A stretch of DNA of 64,000 bases. Source: Teichococcus vastitatis. GTDB lineage: Bacteria; Pseudomonadota; Alphaproteobacteria; Acetobacterales; Acetobacteraceae. The translations under genes and the position numbers were made by a program. Positions within the stretch are counted from its first letter, which is position 1. Every line of letters begins with the position of its first letter. The notes beneath the pieces are model-generated. The model saw only the letters and a list, made by a program, of their open reading frames with translations, did not search any database and had not been told where the DNA came from. Positions 18,005 to 27,844 of the stretch are shown in pieces. The stretch spans positions 248,001 to 312,000 of the forward strand of contig NZ_QXGS01000003.1 of the NCBI RefSeq assembly GCF_003604215.1, in the 5' to 3' direction.

Positions 18005-21000
18005 ATGCCGACGGTGAGAGGTCAAGCCCTCCATCTCGCCCGTTTGGCTGGCGGGGCCGCGCTCGGGCTCGGCCTGATTGTCGGCCTCGCGCTTCTGGCG
18101 CTGTGCTGGCGCCTGAGCCATGGGCCGCTGGAACTGCCGCTTCTGGTGAAGCTGCTGCAGCGCACCGGCACCATCGAGCAGTTGGCGCCGGGGCTGGAGG
18201 TGCAGCGCCTTGCCCTGGCGTGGAACGGCTACCGTGAGGCTGATGCATCGCCGCTGGAGTTGCAGGTTGGTGGCCTGCAACTGCGGGACGGCACCGGGGC
18301 GGTGCGGCAGGAACTTCCGGACGCGACGGTCAGCCTGTCCTCCGGCTGGCTGTTGCGCGGGCGGCTCGCGCCACTGACGGTGCGCCTGGCGAGTCCCAGC
18401 GTGGTGCTGGAACGCGGGCAGGATGGACAGATCGGGATGGCGCTGGGGCGCCTGTCGCCCGATCGCCCGGCGGTCGATCCTCAGCCATCCGATGACGGGC
18501 TGCTGGGGGAATTGTTCGGGCGGGGCCGCACCGCCGGACCGCTGGCTTCCCTGGTCAACCTGACGCTGGAGGATGGCACCCTGTCCATCCTGGATCGCCA
18601 GCTCGGCATGACCTGGCGCATGGAACGGGTCTTTCTCACCCTGCAGCGAACCCCGGATGGCGCGGCGATCGACGGGCGGGGTCAGGCCCGGCTGCGGCTG
18701 CCCGGCTCAGGCCCGGACCTGCCGGTGTCCCTGAGCGGGCAACTTTCCGCCGGTGGTGCCGTGATGCAGGGATCGCTATCGATACCCTCCCTGCAGCCGG
18801 GCCGCGTCGCAGGCCTGCTGCCGGCCCTTGCGCCGGTGGCGCTGCTGGACGCGCCGGTGGGCCTCAACCTCGCGGCACGGTTCGACGGGCGGCACCCCGA
18901 TGCGGTGCCGGAGCTGGCCCTGATGCTGAATGTCGGGCGCGGCAGCTTCAACGCCAATGGCCGCCGTGTGGCGCTGGAACGCCTCGACCTGCAGGCTGCG
19001 GGAACGCCGCGTGCGTTGCACCTGTCCCAGCTGCGCCTCGTGCTGGGCGGAGCGGCGCCCCGCCCGGGCCGGAACCCCGTCGCGGGTCCCACGGTGTCGG
19101 CGGAAGGCGATGCCGCCCTGGCCGGAGGGGCATGGCGGATGCGGCTCGGCCTGCAGCTCAGCAAGGTCGAGGCCGTTCAACTGAACGACATCTGGCCGGC
19201 CGAACTCGCGCCCGGGGCCCGTCGGTGGCTGGTGCAGAACGTGACGTCGGGGTCGCTGGACGATGGCCGCTTCACCCTGCGGGCCGAAGCAGCGGAAGAT
19301 CTGTCGGGCTTGCGATTGACGGAGCTGGACGGCTACCTTCGCCTCATCAACGGCGTGGTGCACTGGCTGCGGCCGATCGCCCCGCTGGAGGGCGTGACGG
19401 CATCGGCCAAGCTGGGCCTCAAAGAGATCCAGATGCAGGTGACGGCGGCCCGCCAGTCCGGCACCGCCATGGTCAGCCCGGGCACCACCATCCGTTTCTC
19501 GCAGCTGGACACCAACCAGGAGCAGGTCGAGATCGATGCCAGGCTGCAGGGGCCCGTGCCCGACGCGGTGGCGCTGATCCGGCACCCCCGCCTGCATCTC
19601 TTTGACGAGCGGCCGCTGGAGCTGAGCGAGCCGGGCGGGCAGCTCGATGGTCGGTTGCAGCTCGCCTTTCCGCTGAAGGAGGATATTCCCGCCGAGGTGT
19701 TCAAGGTGCAGTTCCAGGCCCGCGTGACGCAGCTGAGGCTTGCCGACGTGGTGATGGGCAAAACCCTGGACCGCGGCACCGCCGACCTGTCGGTAGACAA
19801 TACCAGGCTGAAGGCGACCGGCCGGGCCCAGCTGGCCGGGATTCCTACGACCCTGGCCCTGGAGATGGATTTCCGGCCGGGCCATGCCGGGCAGGTGGTG
19901 GAGCGGATTCAGGCCACGGCGCGGCCGGATGCCTCCCGCGTCGCCGAGTTCGGGCTCGACCTGAAGGGCTTCGTGAGCGGCCCCATCGGTGTGCAGGTCG
20001 CCATGGAAAAGCGGCGGGACGGGCAGATGAAGGTCGAACTATCGGGCGACCTCAGGGACAGCCTGATGGAGCTTCCGGCGCTCGCCTGGCGGAAGCCGCC
20101 CGGCGTCGCCGCCAGTTCTCAGGGACAGCTCGACATTGCCGGCGAGCAGCTTCGGGCGGTTCCCTTCTTTCAACTCCGCGCGCCGGATCTCGCGGCCAGC
20201 GGCAAGGTCAGCTTCGCTCCCGGCAACAAGCTCGACCGCGTGGACCTCCGGGATGTCCGGGTTTTCGGCAGCCGCTTCAGCGGCGAGGCGTGGCCGCCCG
20301 CCGCCGCGCGGGGTGCCTGGCGATTGCGCGCCTCGGGCCCGGTGCTCGACCTCGGGCCTCTGCTGGCGACGTCCGAGGAGGACGCTGCCGGAGCCGATGA
20401 TGCATCGGATGGGGCTCCGCTAACCCTGGATGGGCATTTCGATACCGTGATGCTCGGGAATGGGCGAAGCCTTTCGGCGGTGCAGGGGCGCGCCACGACC
20501 GACCGCCGCGGCGTATTCCGCGAAGCACGGCTTTCAGGCTCGACCGGCGGGCAGGGCGGCTTCGACCTCGCCATCGTGCCTCGTGGCGCGGGGCGCGACC
20601 TGCGGCTGAACGCCGCGGATGCCGGTGCCCTGTTCCGGGCCTTTGACCTGGCCCACCAAGTGGAGGGCGGCCGGCTCAGCCTCGAGGGCCGCTGGACCAG
20701 CAACGCGCCCGGCGCGCCGCTGAGCGGCACGGCCGACATGTCCGACTTTCGGTTCCAGGATGCGGCGGCCGCGGGCAAGTTGCTGCAGGCCCTGACGGTT
20801 TATGGCGTGTTCGATGCTGTGCGCGGGCCGGGGTTGGCCTTTTCGCGCATGGTGGCGCCGTTCACGCTGACGCCCACGTCGCTGAGCGTCGACAATGCGC
20901 GCGCCTTCTCGTCCTCGCTCGGCGTCACGGCCAGGGGCGCGATCCAGCGCCGGCAACGGAGCATGGACCTGCAAGGAACCATTGTGCCGGCCTACGCGCT

Positions 21001-21202
21001 GAACTCCCTGCTGGGCTACATCCCCCTGCTGGGCCGGCTGTTCAGCCCGGAGCAGGGTGGCGGGCTGTTCGCCGCCACCTGGCGCATGCAGGGACCGTTG
21101 GCGGACCCATCCGTCGCCATCAATCCGCTCGCGGCGCTGACGCCGGGCTTTCTGCGCGGCGTCTTCGGCGACGCTCCGGCAGGCGCGGAGGCACGGCCCT
21201 GA
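18005..21202 (+). CDS. Large AsmA-like/DUF3971 envelope protein (YhdP-type)
   Basis: A 1065-residue protein with one N-terminal membrane anchor (about residues 12-34, GGAALGLGLIVGLALLALCW) and a long periplasmic part rich in beta-strand-like repeats. The central region fits DUF3971, and the C-terminal region from about 780 (FDTVMLGNGRSLSAVQGRATTDRRG) to 1050 (SLLGYIPLLGRLFSPEQGGGLFAATW) is the AsmA_2-type end shared with YhdP and TamB relatives. Such proteins are thought to bridge the periplasm for phospholipid transport. The start is the ATG at 18005, 17 bases from the divergent glnE start. Complete as far as can be seen. Confidence 0.85.
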   Translation: MPTVRGQALHLARLAGGAALGLGLIVGLALLALCWRLSHGPLELPLLVKLLQRTGTIEQLAPGLEVQRLALAWNGYREADASPLELQVGGLQLRDGTGAVRQELPDATVSLSSGWLLRGRLAPLTVRLASPSVVLERGQDGQIGMALGRLSPDRPAVDPQPSDDGLLGELFGRGRTAGPLASLVNLTLEDGTLSILDRQLGMTWRMERVFLTLQRTPDGAAIDGRGQARLRLPGSGPDLPVSLSGQLSAGGAVMQGSLSIPSLQPGRVAGLLPALAPVALLDAPVGLNLAARFDGRHPDAVPELALMLNVGRGSFNANGRRVALERLDLQAAGTPRALHLSQLRLVLGGAAPRPGRNPVAGPTVSAEGDAALAGGAWRMRLGLQLSKVEAVQLNDIWPAELAPGARRWLVQNVTSGSLDDGRFTLRAEAAEDLSGLRLTELDGYLRLINGVVHWLRPIAPLEGVTASAKLGLKEIQMQVTAARQSGTAMVSPGTTIRFSQLDTNQEQVEIDARLQGPVPDAVALIRHPRLHLFDERPLELSEPGGQLDGRLQLAFPLKEDIPAEVFKVQFQARVTQLRLADVVMGKTLDRGTADLSVDNTRLKATGRAQLAGIPTTLALEMDFRPGHAGQVVERIQATARPDASRVAEFGLDLKGFVSGPIGVQVAMEKRRDGQMKVELSGDLRDSLMELPALAWRKPPGVAASSQGQLDIAGEQLRAVPFFQLRAPDLAASGKVSFAPGNKLDRVDLRDVRVFGSRFSGEAWPPAAARGAWRLRASGPVLDLGPLLATSEEDAAGADDASDGAPLTLDGHFDTVMLGNGRSLSAVQGRATTDRRGVFREARLSGSTGGQGGFDLAIVPRGAGRDLRLNAADAGALFRAFDLAHQVEGGRLSLEGRWTSNAPGAPLSGTADMSDFRFQDAAAAGKLLQALTVYGVFDAVRGPGLAFSRMVAPFTLTPTSLSVDNARAFSSSLGVTARGAIQRRQRSMDLQGTIVPAYALNSLLGYIPLLGRLFSPEQGGGLFAATWRMQGPLADPSVAINPLAALTPGFLRGVFGDAPAGAEARP

Positions 21203-21212
21203 GGAGCCGTGC
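21191..21212. terminator. Inverted repeat at the AsmA-like/tyrS convergent junction
   Basis: GCACGGC at 21191-21197 pairs with GCCGTGC at 21206-21212 across an 8-base loop that contains the AsmA-like stop codon. The gap to the tyrS stop is only 15 bases. No T-run. Confidence 0.4.
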
Positions 21213-21217
21213 AGCCT

Positions 21218-22444
21218 TCAACCAACCGGACGGACCAGCACGTGCCGCTTGCGGCCGGCCGACAGCTTGGCCGCGCCATCCGCCAGATCGTCGTTGGTCA
21301 GCATCCGCGCTTCCTCCGACACCGGCTCGTCATTGAGCCGCAGCCCACCCTGGCGCATCAGCCGGCGCGCCTCGCCTTTGCTGGCGGCGAAGCCGGCCTG
21401 CACGGCGAGGTCGAGCAGCGCGGCGGGGAACCGCGCCTCGATGGCAGGCAGCGTGGCGGCGGCCTCGCCCTCCTCGAAAGCCTGCCGGGCGGTTTCCGCT
21501 GCCGCTTCGGCGGCGGCGCGGCCGTGCAGCAGGGCGGTCGCCTCGGTGGCGAGCTGCTTTTTGGCCTCGTTCACCTCGGAGCCGCTCAGCGCCGCGAGCC
21601 GGCGAATCTCGTTCATCGGCAGTTCGGTGAACAGCGCCAGGAACCGGCCCACATCGGCGTCATCCGTGTTGCGCCAGAACTGCCAGTAATCATAGGGCGC
21701 GAGCCGCTCCGGGTTCAGCCAGACGGCACCGGAGGCGGTTTTGCCCATCTTGGCGCCCGATGCGGTGGTCAGCAACGGCGTGGTGAGGCCGAACACCTCC
21801 CGGCCTTCCATGCGGCGCACCAGGTCGGCGCCCATGATGATGTTGCCCCATTGGTCGGAGCCGCCCATCTGCAGCCCGACGCCCTGCCGGCGCGACAGTT
21901 CCAGGAAATCGTAGGATTGCAGCAGCATGTAGTTGAATTCCAGGAACGAGAAGGATTGCTCCCGCTCCAGGCGCATCTTCACGCTGTCCATGGAGAGCAT
22001 GCGGTTGACGCTGAAATGGCGGCCCACATCGCGCAGGAACGGGATATAGCGCAGCTCGTCCAGCCACGCCGCATTGTCCAGCATCACCGCATCGCCGGTG
22101 CCATCGCCGAATTGCAGGAAGCTGTTGAACGCCCTGCGGATGCCGGTCTTGTTGACCTCGATCTGCTCATCGGTCAGCAACGGTCGTGCCTCGTCTCGGA
22201 ACGAGGGATCGCCGACCCGGCTGGTGCCGCCACCCATCAGCACCACCGGCTTGTGGCCGGTCCGCTGCAGCAGCCGCAGCAGCATGATGGAAACGAGATG
22301 GCCGACATGCAGGCTGTCCGCCGTGCAGTCGAAGCCGATATAGCCCGGAAGAACGCCCTGCTTCATCCTGGCGGCCATGGCCGCCTCATCCGTCACCTGG
22401 TGGATGTAGCCGCGCTCACGCGCGACGTGCAGGAACTCGTCCAT
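21218..22444 (-). CDS. tyrS: Tyrosine--tRNA ligase
   Basis: Charges tRNA-Tyr. From the ATG at 22442-22444 the protein is 408 residues, the normal TyrRS length. The HIGH-like motif is [11 protein letters not shown] near residue 40, followed by [11 protein letters not shown]. The tyrosine pocket is in GGSDQWGN near 190, and the KMSKS-like signature reads KMGKT near 230. A C-terminal S4 RNA-binding domain ends the protein ([19 protein letters not shown]). A much longer frame on this strand runs back into anmK and is not the gene. Divergent from anmK. Confidence 0.97.
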   Translation of the reverse strand: MDEFLHVARERGYIHQVTDEAAMAARMKQGVLPGYIGFDCTADSLHVGHLVSIMLLRLLQRTGHKPVVLMGGGTSRVGDPSFRDEARPLLTDEQIEVNKTGIRRAFNSFLQFGDGTGDAVMLDNAAWLDELRYIPFLRDVGRHFSVNRMLSMDSVKMRLEREQSFSFLEFNYMLLQSYDFLELSRRQGVGLQMGGSDQWGNIIMGADLVRRMEGREVFGLTTPLLTTASGAKMGKTASGAVWLNPERLAPYDYWQFWRNTDDADVGRFLALFTELPMNEIRRLAALSGSEVNEAKKQLATEATALLHGRAAAEAAAETARQAFEEGEAAATLPAIEARFPAALLDLAVQAGFAASKGEARRLMRQGGLRLNDEPVSEEARMLTNDDLADGAAKLSAGRKRHVLVRPVG

Positions 22445-22513
22445 CGCTTCTTTCTGTCCACAGTTGTTCCGGGGGACTTCCACCCGTCCGCTGGCCCTAG
22501 CACAGTGTCGGCC

Positions 22514-23602
22514 ATGCTGCGAACGATTGGGCTGATGAGTGGTACCTCGCTGGATGGCGTGGATGCCGCGTGGATGGAGACGGATGGCGAGGCGGTGGGG
22601 CGGCTCGGGCCCAGCCTGACGCTGCCCTATGACAGCGAATTGCGGCGCGACCTCCGCAAGCTGCTCGACCTCGCCACCGAGCTGCCGCCGGACGACCTGT
22701 TTCTGCTGGATTGCGAGCGGCGATTGACGGAGCGGCATGTGGAGGCCGTGGTGAAGCTGGGACAGCCCGCCGATCTGATCGGCTTCCATGGCCAGACCAT
22801 CCTGCACCGGCCGGTGGCGGGCCGGCCGGGCCAGGGCCGAACCTGGCAGATCGGGGACGCGGCGCTGCTTGCCCGCAGGACCCGCATGCGTGTGGCACAT
22901 GATTTCCGCAGCGCGGATGTCGCGGCCGGAGGGCAGGGCGCGCCGCTGGTGCCCGTGTTCCATGCGGCGCTGGCAGCCGCATTGCCCAAGCCGGTGGCCG
23001 TGCTGAACCTGGGCGGCGTGGGCAACCTCACCTGGATCGGCACGGATGGGCAGCTGCTGGCTTTCGATACCGGACCGGCCAACGGGCCCCTCGATGACTG
23101 GGCCCGACGCTCCACGGGCGCGGATTACGACATCGATGGTCGGTTGGCGCTGGCAGGCCAGGTGGATGGTGCCGTGATGGCGCCGCTGCTGCGCCACCCG
23201 TTCCTGGCGCAGCCGCCGCCAAAATCGCTCGACCGGCTCGATTTCGACCGGGCCTTGCGGGAAGCAGGGGCCGATGCGCTCTCCCCGGCGGATGGCGCGG
23301 CCACCCTGGTGGCGTTCTGCGCCTGCACCGTGGCCGCCGCCGCCCGCCACCTGCCCGAGCCGCCCAAGCAATGGCTGGTCACCGGCGGGGGGCGCCGCAA
23401 CGCGGCGTTGATGCGCGCCCTGTCCGGCGCCTTGCCCGAGCCGGTGCGCCCGGTCGAGGTCGTCGGCTGGGATGGCGACGCGCTGGAAGCCCAGGCCTTC
23501 GGACTGCTGGCGGCCCGTGCCATGGCGGGGCTGCCGCTGACCTACCCGATGACGACCGGCGTGGCCGAACCGCTCACGGGTGGCCGCATCGCCATGCCCT
23601 GA
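22514..23602 (+). CDS. anmK: Anhydro-N-acetylmuramic acid kinase
   Basis: Phosphorylates and opens 1,6-anhydro-MurNAc during cell-wall recycling. The 362-residue product begins [17 protein letters not shown], the ATP-binding hallmark of AnmK. It continues with [12 protein letters not shown] near 95, FDTGPANG near 185, and a C-terminal [14 protein letters not shown] and [12 protein letters not shown]. The ATG at 22514 is the natural start. Divergent from tyrS (69 bases) and convergent with the hydrolase gene across a strong terminator. Confidence 0.96.
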   Translation: MLRTIGLMSGTSLDGVDAAWMETDGEAVGRLGPSLTLPYDSELRRDLRKLLDLATELPPDDLFLLDCERRLTERHVEAVVKLGQPADLIGFHGQTILHRPVAGRPGQGRTWQIGDAALLARRTRMRVAHDFRSADVAAGGQGAPLVPVFHAALAAALPKPVAVLNLGGVGNLTWIGTDGQLLAFDTGPANGPLDDWARRSTGADYDIDGRLALAGQVDGAVMAPLLRHPFLAQPPPKSLDRLDFDRALREAGADALSPADGAATLVAFCACTVAAAARHLPEPPKQWLVTGGGRRNAALMRALSGALPEPVRPVEVVGWDGDALEAQAFGLLAARAMAGLPLTYPMTTGVAEPLTGGRIAMP

Positions 23603-23623
23603 CGAGCGGCGGGCCGTTACAAC

Positions 23624-23655
23624 AAAAGGGCCGGGGAATGATCCCCGGCCCTTTT
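23624..23655. terminator. Strong bidirectional intrinsic terminator
   Basis: A perfect 14-bp inverted repeat (23624-23637 with 23642-23655, loop ATGA). Its arms begin with AAAA and end with TTTT, so it works as a GC-rich stem with a short T-run on both strands. It separates convergent anmK and the alpha/beta hydrolase gene. Confidence 0.85.
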
Positions 23656-23677
23656 GCCCATGATCCGAGGCGAGGGT

Positions 23678-24346
23678 TCAGTCCGCCGCCATCGCCATGC
23701 GCGTGCGGTTCAGCATGGTGCGAACATGGTCTTCCGTGGCATCCGCCACCCGCTCGGTCTGCTCGGCGGTGAAGACATGGCCGGCGCCTTCCTCGACGCG
23801 GTAATCGATGCTGATGCCACGCTGCGTGTTCAGCTTGTCCACCAGCTTGCGCACCGATCCTTCCGGAACCAGCTCGTCATCCGAGCCATGCAGGATCAGC
23901 CCGGAGCAGGGGCAGGGTGCCAGGAAGCCGAAATCATAATGACTCGCCGGAGCGGAGATCGACACGAAGCCGCCCATTTCGGGCCGCCGCATCAGCAACT
24001 GCATCCCGACATAGGAGCCGAAGGAATAGCCGGCGACCCACAGCATGGATGCGTTCGGATTGACCGCCTGCAAGAAATCCAGCGCCGCCGCGGCGTCGGA
24101 AATTTCGCCGATGCCGCCATCATAGCGCCCCTGGCTTCGGCCAACTCCGCGGAAGTTAAAGCGGAGGGTCGAGAAGCCCATGTTCTGGAAGCGCGTGTAA
24201 AGCGCGTGCACCACCCGGTTGTTCATCGTTCCGCCATGCAGCGGGTGCGGGTGCAACACCAAGGCCACCGGGGCATTGGGCTGCTTCGCGTGATGGTAAC
24301 GACCCTCTAGCCGGCCATCCGGCCCGGCAAACATCACTTCAGGCAT
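23678..24346 (-). CDS. Alpha/beta hydrolase (COG2945-like)
   Basis: A 222-residue cytoplasmic alpha/beta hydrolase. The nucleophile is S108 in GYSFGS, the acid is probably in LILHGSDDELVP near 170, and the base is the histidine of EGAGHVF near 195. LHPHPLHGGTMNNRVV near 31-46 is typical of the small esterase group often annotated COG2945. The ATG at 24344-24346 is preceded by AAGGGG at proper spacing, which decides the start over a longer upstream frame. Substrate unknown. No partner gene is obvious. Confidence 0.85.
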   Translation of the reverse strand: MPEVMFAGPDGRLEGRYHHAKQPNAPVALVLHPHPLHGGTMNNRVVHALYTRFQNMGFSTLRFNFRGVGRSQGRYDGGIGEISDAAAALDFLQAVNPNASMLWVAGYSFGSYVGMQLLMRRPEMGGFVSISAPASHYDFGFLAPCPCSGLILHGSDDELVPEGSVRKLVDKLNTQRGISIDYRVEEGAGHVFTAEQTERVADATEDHVRTMLNRTRMAMAAD

Positions 24347-24720
24347 CGTCCCCTTGCATCCAGTGCGGTGGGCGCGGCAGCGCCCGGTTGGGAAACCACT
24401 ATGCCGTCGACCAACCGGGTCTGGCACGCCGGAAGAATATTGTGACGATCCAAGATCCGAGCGCCGCCGCCAGGCCCGAATGGTTGACCACACCACTCGG
24501 GTTTAATAGCGTCGAGTGCCGTAGCACAGCATGCCGCGCGCCGTCTCAAATCCCGCTTCCGACCGCAGGGCAGGCTTCCGCTCCCTGCGACTCTTTCAAT
24601 ATAGGCGACAGAACGCCGGCTTCATAACGGAATCATGGCATGGCCGACTCCGCGACTTGGTTTTCTTCCATGGCTGTTCCGCTCCGGCGCACCATGGTTC
24701 AGGAACCGGACACCTAGGGG
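24347..24720. other. Divergent intergenic region between hydrolase and iscR-like gene
   Basis: About 370 bases without a gene. It holds a perfect 9-bp inverted repeat, CCCGGTTGG at 24383-24391 and CCAACCGGG at 24411-24419 with 19 bases between, close upstream of the hydrolase start. A 5-bp dyad GGTTC-AG-GAACC lies at 24696-24707, just before the iscR-like gene. I found no convincing promoter or IscR-box by eye. Confidence 0.45.
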
Positions 24721-25218
24721 ATGCGCCTGTCCACTCGGGGCCGGTATGCCGTGATGGCGCTGGCGGAGCTGGCGGTTCGCTCGCGGCAGGAGCTTCATGC
24801 GGATGGCAGGGTTGCGCAGGACGCAGGGCTCCCACCGGTGCTGTGCAGCCCGGTGAGCCTGACGGACATCGCGCAGGCCCAGCATCTGTCGGTGGCTTAC
24901 CTGGAGCAATTATTTGCCCGCCTGCGCCGGGCGGGGCTCGTGGCGTCGGCTCGCGGCCCGGGTGGTGGCTACCGCCTGGCGCTCCCGGCGGAGCGGATCA
25001 GCGTGGGTGCCGTGATCGAGGCGGTGGACGAACCCATGACCGCCACCCGCTGCGACAGCGGCGATGCCGGCTGCCTGGTGGGACAGCGCTGCCTGACTCA
25101 TGACCTGTGGCACGAGCTCGGCTCGCAGATCTCCCTCTTCCTGACCAACATCACCCTCGCGGATGTGGTGGAGGGGCGCGTCGGCGGTCGGGCCCAGCCG
25201 CCTCGGCCGACCGCATGA
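24721..25218 (+). CDS. iscR: IscR-like Rrf2-family iron-sulfur regulator
   Basis: Senses Fe-S status through a bound [2Fe-2S] cluster and regulates cluster-assembly genes. The 165-residue protein opens MRLSTRGRYAVMAL, the Rrf2 N-terminus. The helix-turn-helix ends in LSVAYLEQLFARLRRAGLV and the wing is SARGPGGGYRL. Cluster ligands are probably C111, C118, C124 and H127 (CLTH). Compared with E. coli IscR there is an insertion of about 15-20 residues at 24-43 and one extra residue between the first two cysteines. AGGGG abuts the ATG with no spacer, an odd ribosome binding site. Its stop overlaps the next start by four bases. Confidence 0.9.
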   Translation: MRLSTRGRYAVMALAELAVRSRQELHADGRVAQDAGLPPVLCSPVSLTDIAQAQHLSVAYLEQLFARLRRAGLVASARGPGGGYRLALPAERISVGAVIEAVDEPMTATRCDSGDAGCLVGQRCLTHDLWHELGSQISLFLTNITLADVVEGRVGGRAQPPRPTA

Positions 25219-26291
25219 ACCGCCTCTACCTCGATGCCAACGCGTCCGAGCCGCTGCGCCCGGCGGCGCGGGCGGCCATGCTGGCAGCCATGGACCACGC
25301 GGGAAACCCGTCCTCGGTGCATGCCGAAGGGCGGGCGGCGCGGCAGATCCTGGAGCGCGGCCGCGCGGCGGTGGCGCGCCTGTTCCAGGCTCGCGCGCAG
25401 GATGTCGTCTTCACCTCCGGCGCCACGGAAGCCAATGCGCTGGCGCTGCGGACTCTGTCTCCGGGCCGGCGCGTGTTGGCTGGCGCGACGGAGCACCCCG
25501 CAGTGCTGCAGGCGGTTCCCGCGATAGAACTTCTTCCCGTGCAGCCGGACGGGCCTTTCGATCCCGCCGCGCTGGAGGCCGCGCTGAGGAACGGTCCGCC
25601 CGCGCTGGTCTGCCTGATGGCGGCGAACAACGAGACGGGCGTGCTGCATCCTCTTTCGCAGGCCGCCGAGATCTGCCGCCGCCACGGCGCGCTGCTGCAT
25701 GTGGATGCGGTGCAGGTGCCCGGGCGCGCTGTTCTGGACTGGGCCGCCATCGCGCCCGACAGCATCGCTGTGTCGGCCCACAAGCTCGGCGGTCCCAAGG
25801 GCGTCGGGGCATTGGTGGTTCGGGCAGGGCTCGATGTTGTTCCACTTTGGCGGGGTGGCGGGCAGGAGCGCGGCCGGCGCGGGGGCACCGAGGCCTTGCC
25901 GGCCATCGCCGGCTTCGCCGCGGCGATCGAGGAGCTGCGGCCCGCCGGCGCCGAGCGCCTGCAAGGACTGCGCGAAGCCATCGAGCGGGGCGCACGGACG
26001 CCGGTGGCCGGCGCCTCGGCGCCGCGCCTGCCCAATACGAGCTGCCTGATCCTGCCCGGCCTGCCGGCCGAGACCCAGGTCATCGCCCTGGACCTCGCGG
26101 GCATCGCGGTGTCGGCCGGTGCGGCCTGTTCATCCGGCAAGGTGGCTGCCAGCACGACCCTGCGGGCGATGGGATTTGGTGAGCACGCGGGGTGCGCGAT
26201 CCGCATGTCGCTGCCCTGGAATGCTCCGGATGATGCGCCGGAGCGCTTCCTCTCCGCCTACCATGCCCTGCGGGCGCGGCGGGACCGCTGA
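25215..26291 (+). CDS. Cysteine desulfurase, first paralogue (NifS/IscS-like)
   Basis: PLP enzyme that takes sulfur from cysteine as a persulfide. The 358-residue product has the PLP lysine in SAHKLGGPKG (K190), the substrate-pocket FTSGATEAN at 67-74 and the catalytic cysteine C305 in SAGAACSSGK. It is about 35 residues shorter than the second copy and only moderately similar to it. The ATG overlaps the regulator's stop (ATGA at 25215-25218), so it is translationally coupled to iscR. Which acceptor it feeds is unknown. Confidence 0.92.
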   Translation: MNRLYLDANASEPLRPAARAAMLAAMDHAGNPSSVHAEGRAARQILERGRAAVARLFQARAQDVVFTSGATEANALALRTLSPGRRVLAGATEHPAVLQAVPAIELLPVQPDGPFDPAALEAALRNGPPALVCLMAANNETGVLHPLSQAAEICRRHGALLHVDAVQVPGRAVLDWAAIAPDSIAVSAHKLGGPKGVGALVVRAGLDVVPLWRGGGQERGRRGGTEALPAIAGFAAAIEELRPAGAERLQGLREAIERGARTPVAGASAPRLPNTSCLILPGLPAETQVIALDLAGIAVSAGAACSSGKVAASTTLRAMGFGEHAGCAIRMSLPWNAPDDAPERFLSAYHALRARRDR

Positions 26292-26317
26292 CCTTGTCCG
26301 ATGGGAGAACCTCCTTC

Positions 26318-27499
26318 GTGCCGCCGCGCCCGATCTATCTGGATCATCACGCCACAACACCGGTGGACCCTCGTGTTCTCGCCGCCATGCGTCCGTGGTG
26401 GGAGGCGAACTTCGCCAACCCACACAGCGTCGACCATGAGATGGGCCGGCAGGCGGAGGCCGCGGTGGACCAGGCCCGGGCAGCGGTGGCGGCCCTGATC
26501 GATGCCGAGGCGCAGGAGATCATCTTCACCTCCGGCGCGACGGAAGCCAACAACTTGGCCATCAAGGGATGCGCCCGCTTCGCCGCGGCCCGGAACAACC
26601 AGCGCCGCCGCATCATCCTGCCAGAAACCGAGCATCCCTGCGTCCTCCAGAGCGCCCGGGACCTGAAGGCGGAAGGGTTCGAGCCGCTGCTGCTGCCGGT
26701 CGGGCCGGGAGGGGTGCTGGACCCGGGCGGGCTACGCCGAGCCCTGGCCGAGGCCCCGACCCTTCTGGTGTCCGTGATGGCCGTCAACAACGAGATCGGC
26801 GTGGCCCAGGATCTGGCTCCGCTCGCCAGCATGGCGCATGAGGCCGGCGCGCTGTTTCACACCGACGCCGCGCAGGCCGCCGGGCGCGTGCCGCTGTCGG
26901 TCAAGGCGCTGGGAGTCGACCTGATGTCGCTCTCCGCCCACAAGCTCTACGGTCCCAAGGGCGTCGGTGCGCTGTTCGTGCGGCGGCGGCCGCGGGTTCG
27001 GCTGGTTCCCCTGTTTTCCGGTGGTGGCCAGGAGCGTGGCCTCCGCTCCGGCACCTTGCCGGCGCCCCTGCTGGTCGGGTTTGGCGAGGCCGCCACGCTG
27101 GCGGCGGCCGAGGGACCCGAAGAGCAGCGCCGCATCGGCACCCTGCGGGACAGGCTGCACAACAGGTTGCGGGACGCCATTCCCGGCCTGCTGCGCAATG
27201 GCGACGCTCAGGCCGCGGTGGCGGGCAACCTCAACCTCGCATTCCCGCATGTCACGGCCCAGGCCATGCTTCGCCGTCTCGATGGGCTCTGCGTGTCTAC
27301 CGGCTCCGCCTGTTCCTCGGCGGAGCTCGAGCCGTCCCATGTGCTGCGCGCACTGGGGTTGAGCGCTGAACGGGTCACGGCGAGCTTGCGGATCGGCATC
27401 GGGCGCTTTACTTCGCCGGAAGATCTGGAACGCGCCGCCGAGCTGTTGATCGGCGCCTGGCGCCGAGCCCTTCCTGCAACTCGAGACGCGGCGGAGTAG
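26318..27499 (+). CDS. iscS: Cysteine desulfurase, second paralogue (IscS-type)
   Basis: PLP-dependent cysteine desulfurase supplying sulfur for Fe-S clusters and tRNA thiolation. With the GTG start at 26318 (GGGAG ten bases upstream) it has 393 residues; a TTG at 26294 is an alternative start. [10 protein letters not shown] lies near 70, K209 in [10 protein letters not shown] binds PLP, and the catalytic C332 sits in [21 protein letters not shown], the IscS-type loop. It follows the first paralogue closely and precedes the ferredoxin gene, suggesting one operon. Confidence 0.93.
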   Translation: MPPRPIYLDHHATTPVDPRVLAAMRPWWEANFANPHSVDHEMGRQAEAAVDQARAAVAALIDAEAQEIIFTSGATEANNLAIKGCARFAAARNNQRRRIILPETEHPCVLQSARDLKAEGFEPLLLPVGPGGVLDPGGLRRALAEAPTLLVSVMAVNNEIGVAQDLAPLASMAHEAGALFHTDAAQAAGRVPLSVKALGVDLMSLSAHKLYGPKGVGALFVRRRPRVRLVPLFSGGGQERGLRSGTLPAPLLVGFGEAATLAAAEGPEEQRRIGTLRDRLHNRLRDAIPGLLRNGDAQAAVAGNLNLAFPHVTAQAMLRRLDGLCVSTGSACSSAELEPSHVLRALGLSAERVTASLRIGIGRFTSPEDLERAAELLIGAWRRALPATRDAAE

Positions 27500-27510
27500 A
27501 ACAGACGGCC

Positions 27511-27837
27511 ATGCCGAAGATGACCTTTATCGAGCGCGACGGAACCCCGCGCGAAGTGGAAGCGCCGCTCGGCCTGTCCGTGCTGGAGATCGCACACCGC
27601 CACGACATCGATATCGAGGGCGCCTGCGAGGGTAGCCTCGCCTGCTCCACCTGCCACGTCATCGTCGATGCCTCCTGGTTCAACAAGCTCGAATCCCCGA
27701 CGGAGGACGAGGAGGACATGCTGGATCTCGCCTTCGACCTGCAGGAAACCTCCCGCCTGGGCTGCCAGCTGATCATGAGCGATGAACTGGACGGGCTGGT
27801 GGTGAAGCTGCCGGCCGGTAGCCGCAACGCCAGCTGA
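27511..27837 (+). CDS. fdx: ISC-type 2Fe-2S ferredoxin
   Basis: Adrenodoxin-like electron carrier that delivers electrons for Fe-S assembly. The 108-residue protein binds a [2Fe-2S] cluster through C39, C45, C48 and C85 ([10 protein letters not shown] ... LGCQL). The acidic helix [14 protein letters not shown] around 61-74 is typical of ferredoxins that dock to IscS or P450-type partners. It sits 11 bases after iscS and 7 bases before tenA. Complete. Confidence 0.95.
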   Translation: MPKMTFIERDGTPREVEAPLGLSVLEIAHRHDIDIEGACEGSLACSTCHVIVDASWFNKLESPTEDEEDMLDLAFDLQETSRLGCQLIMSDELDGLVVKLPAGSRNAS

Positions 27838-27844
27838 GCCAGAG

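Noticed and set aside
22445..23371. N-terminal extension of tyrS back through anmK
   Set aside because: The TyrRS N-terminus is clear at the ATG at 22442-22444, and the extension is antisense to anmK.
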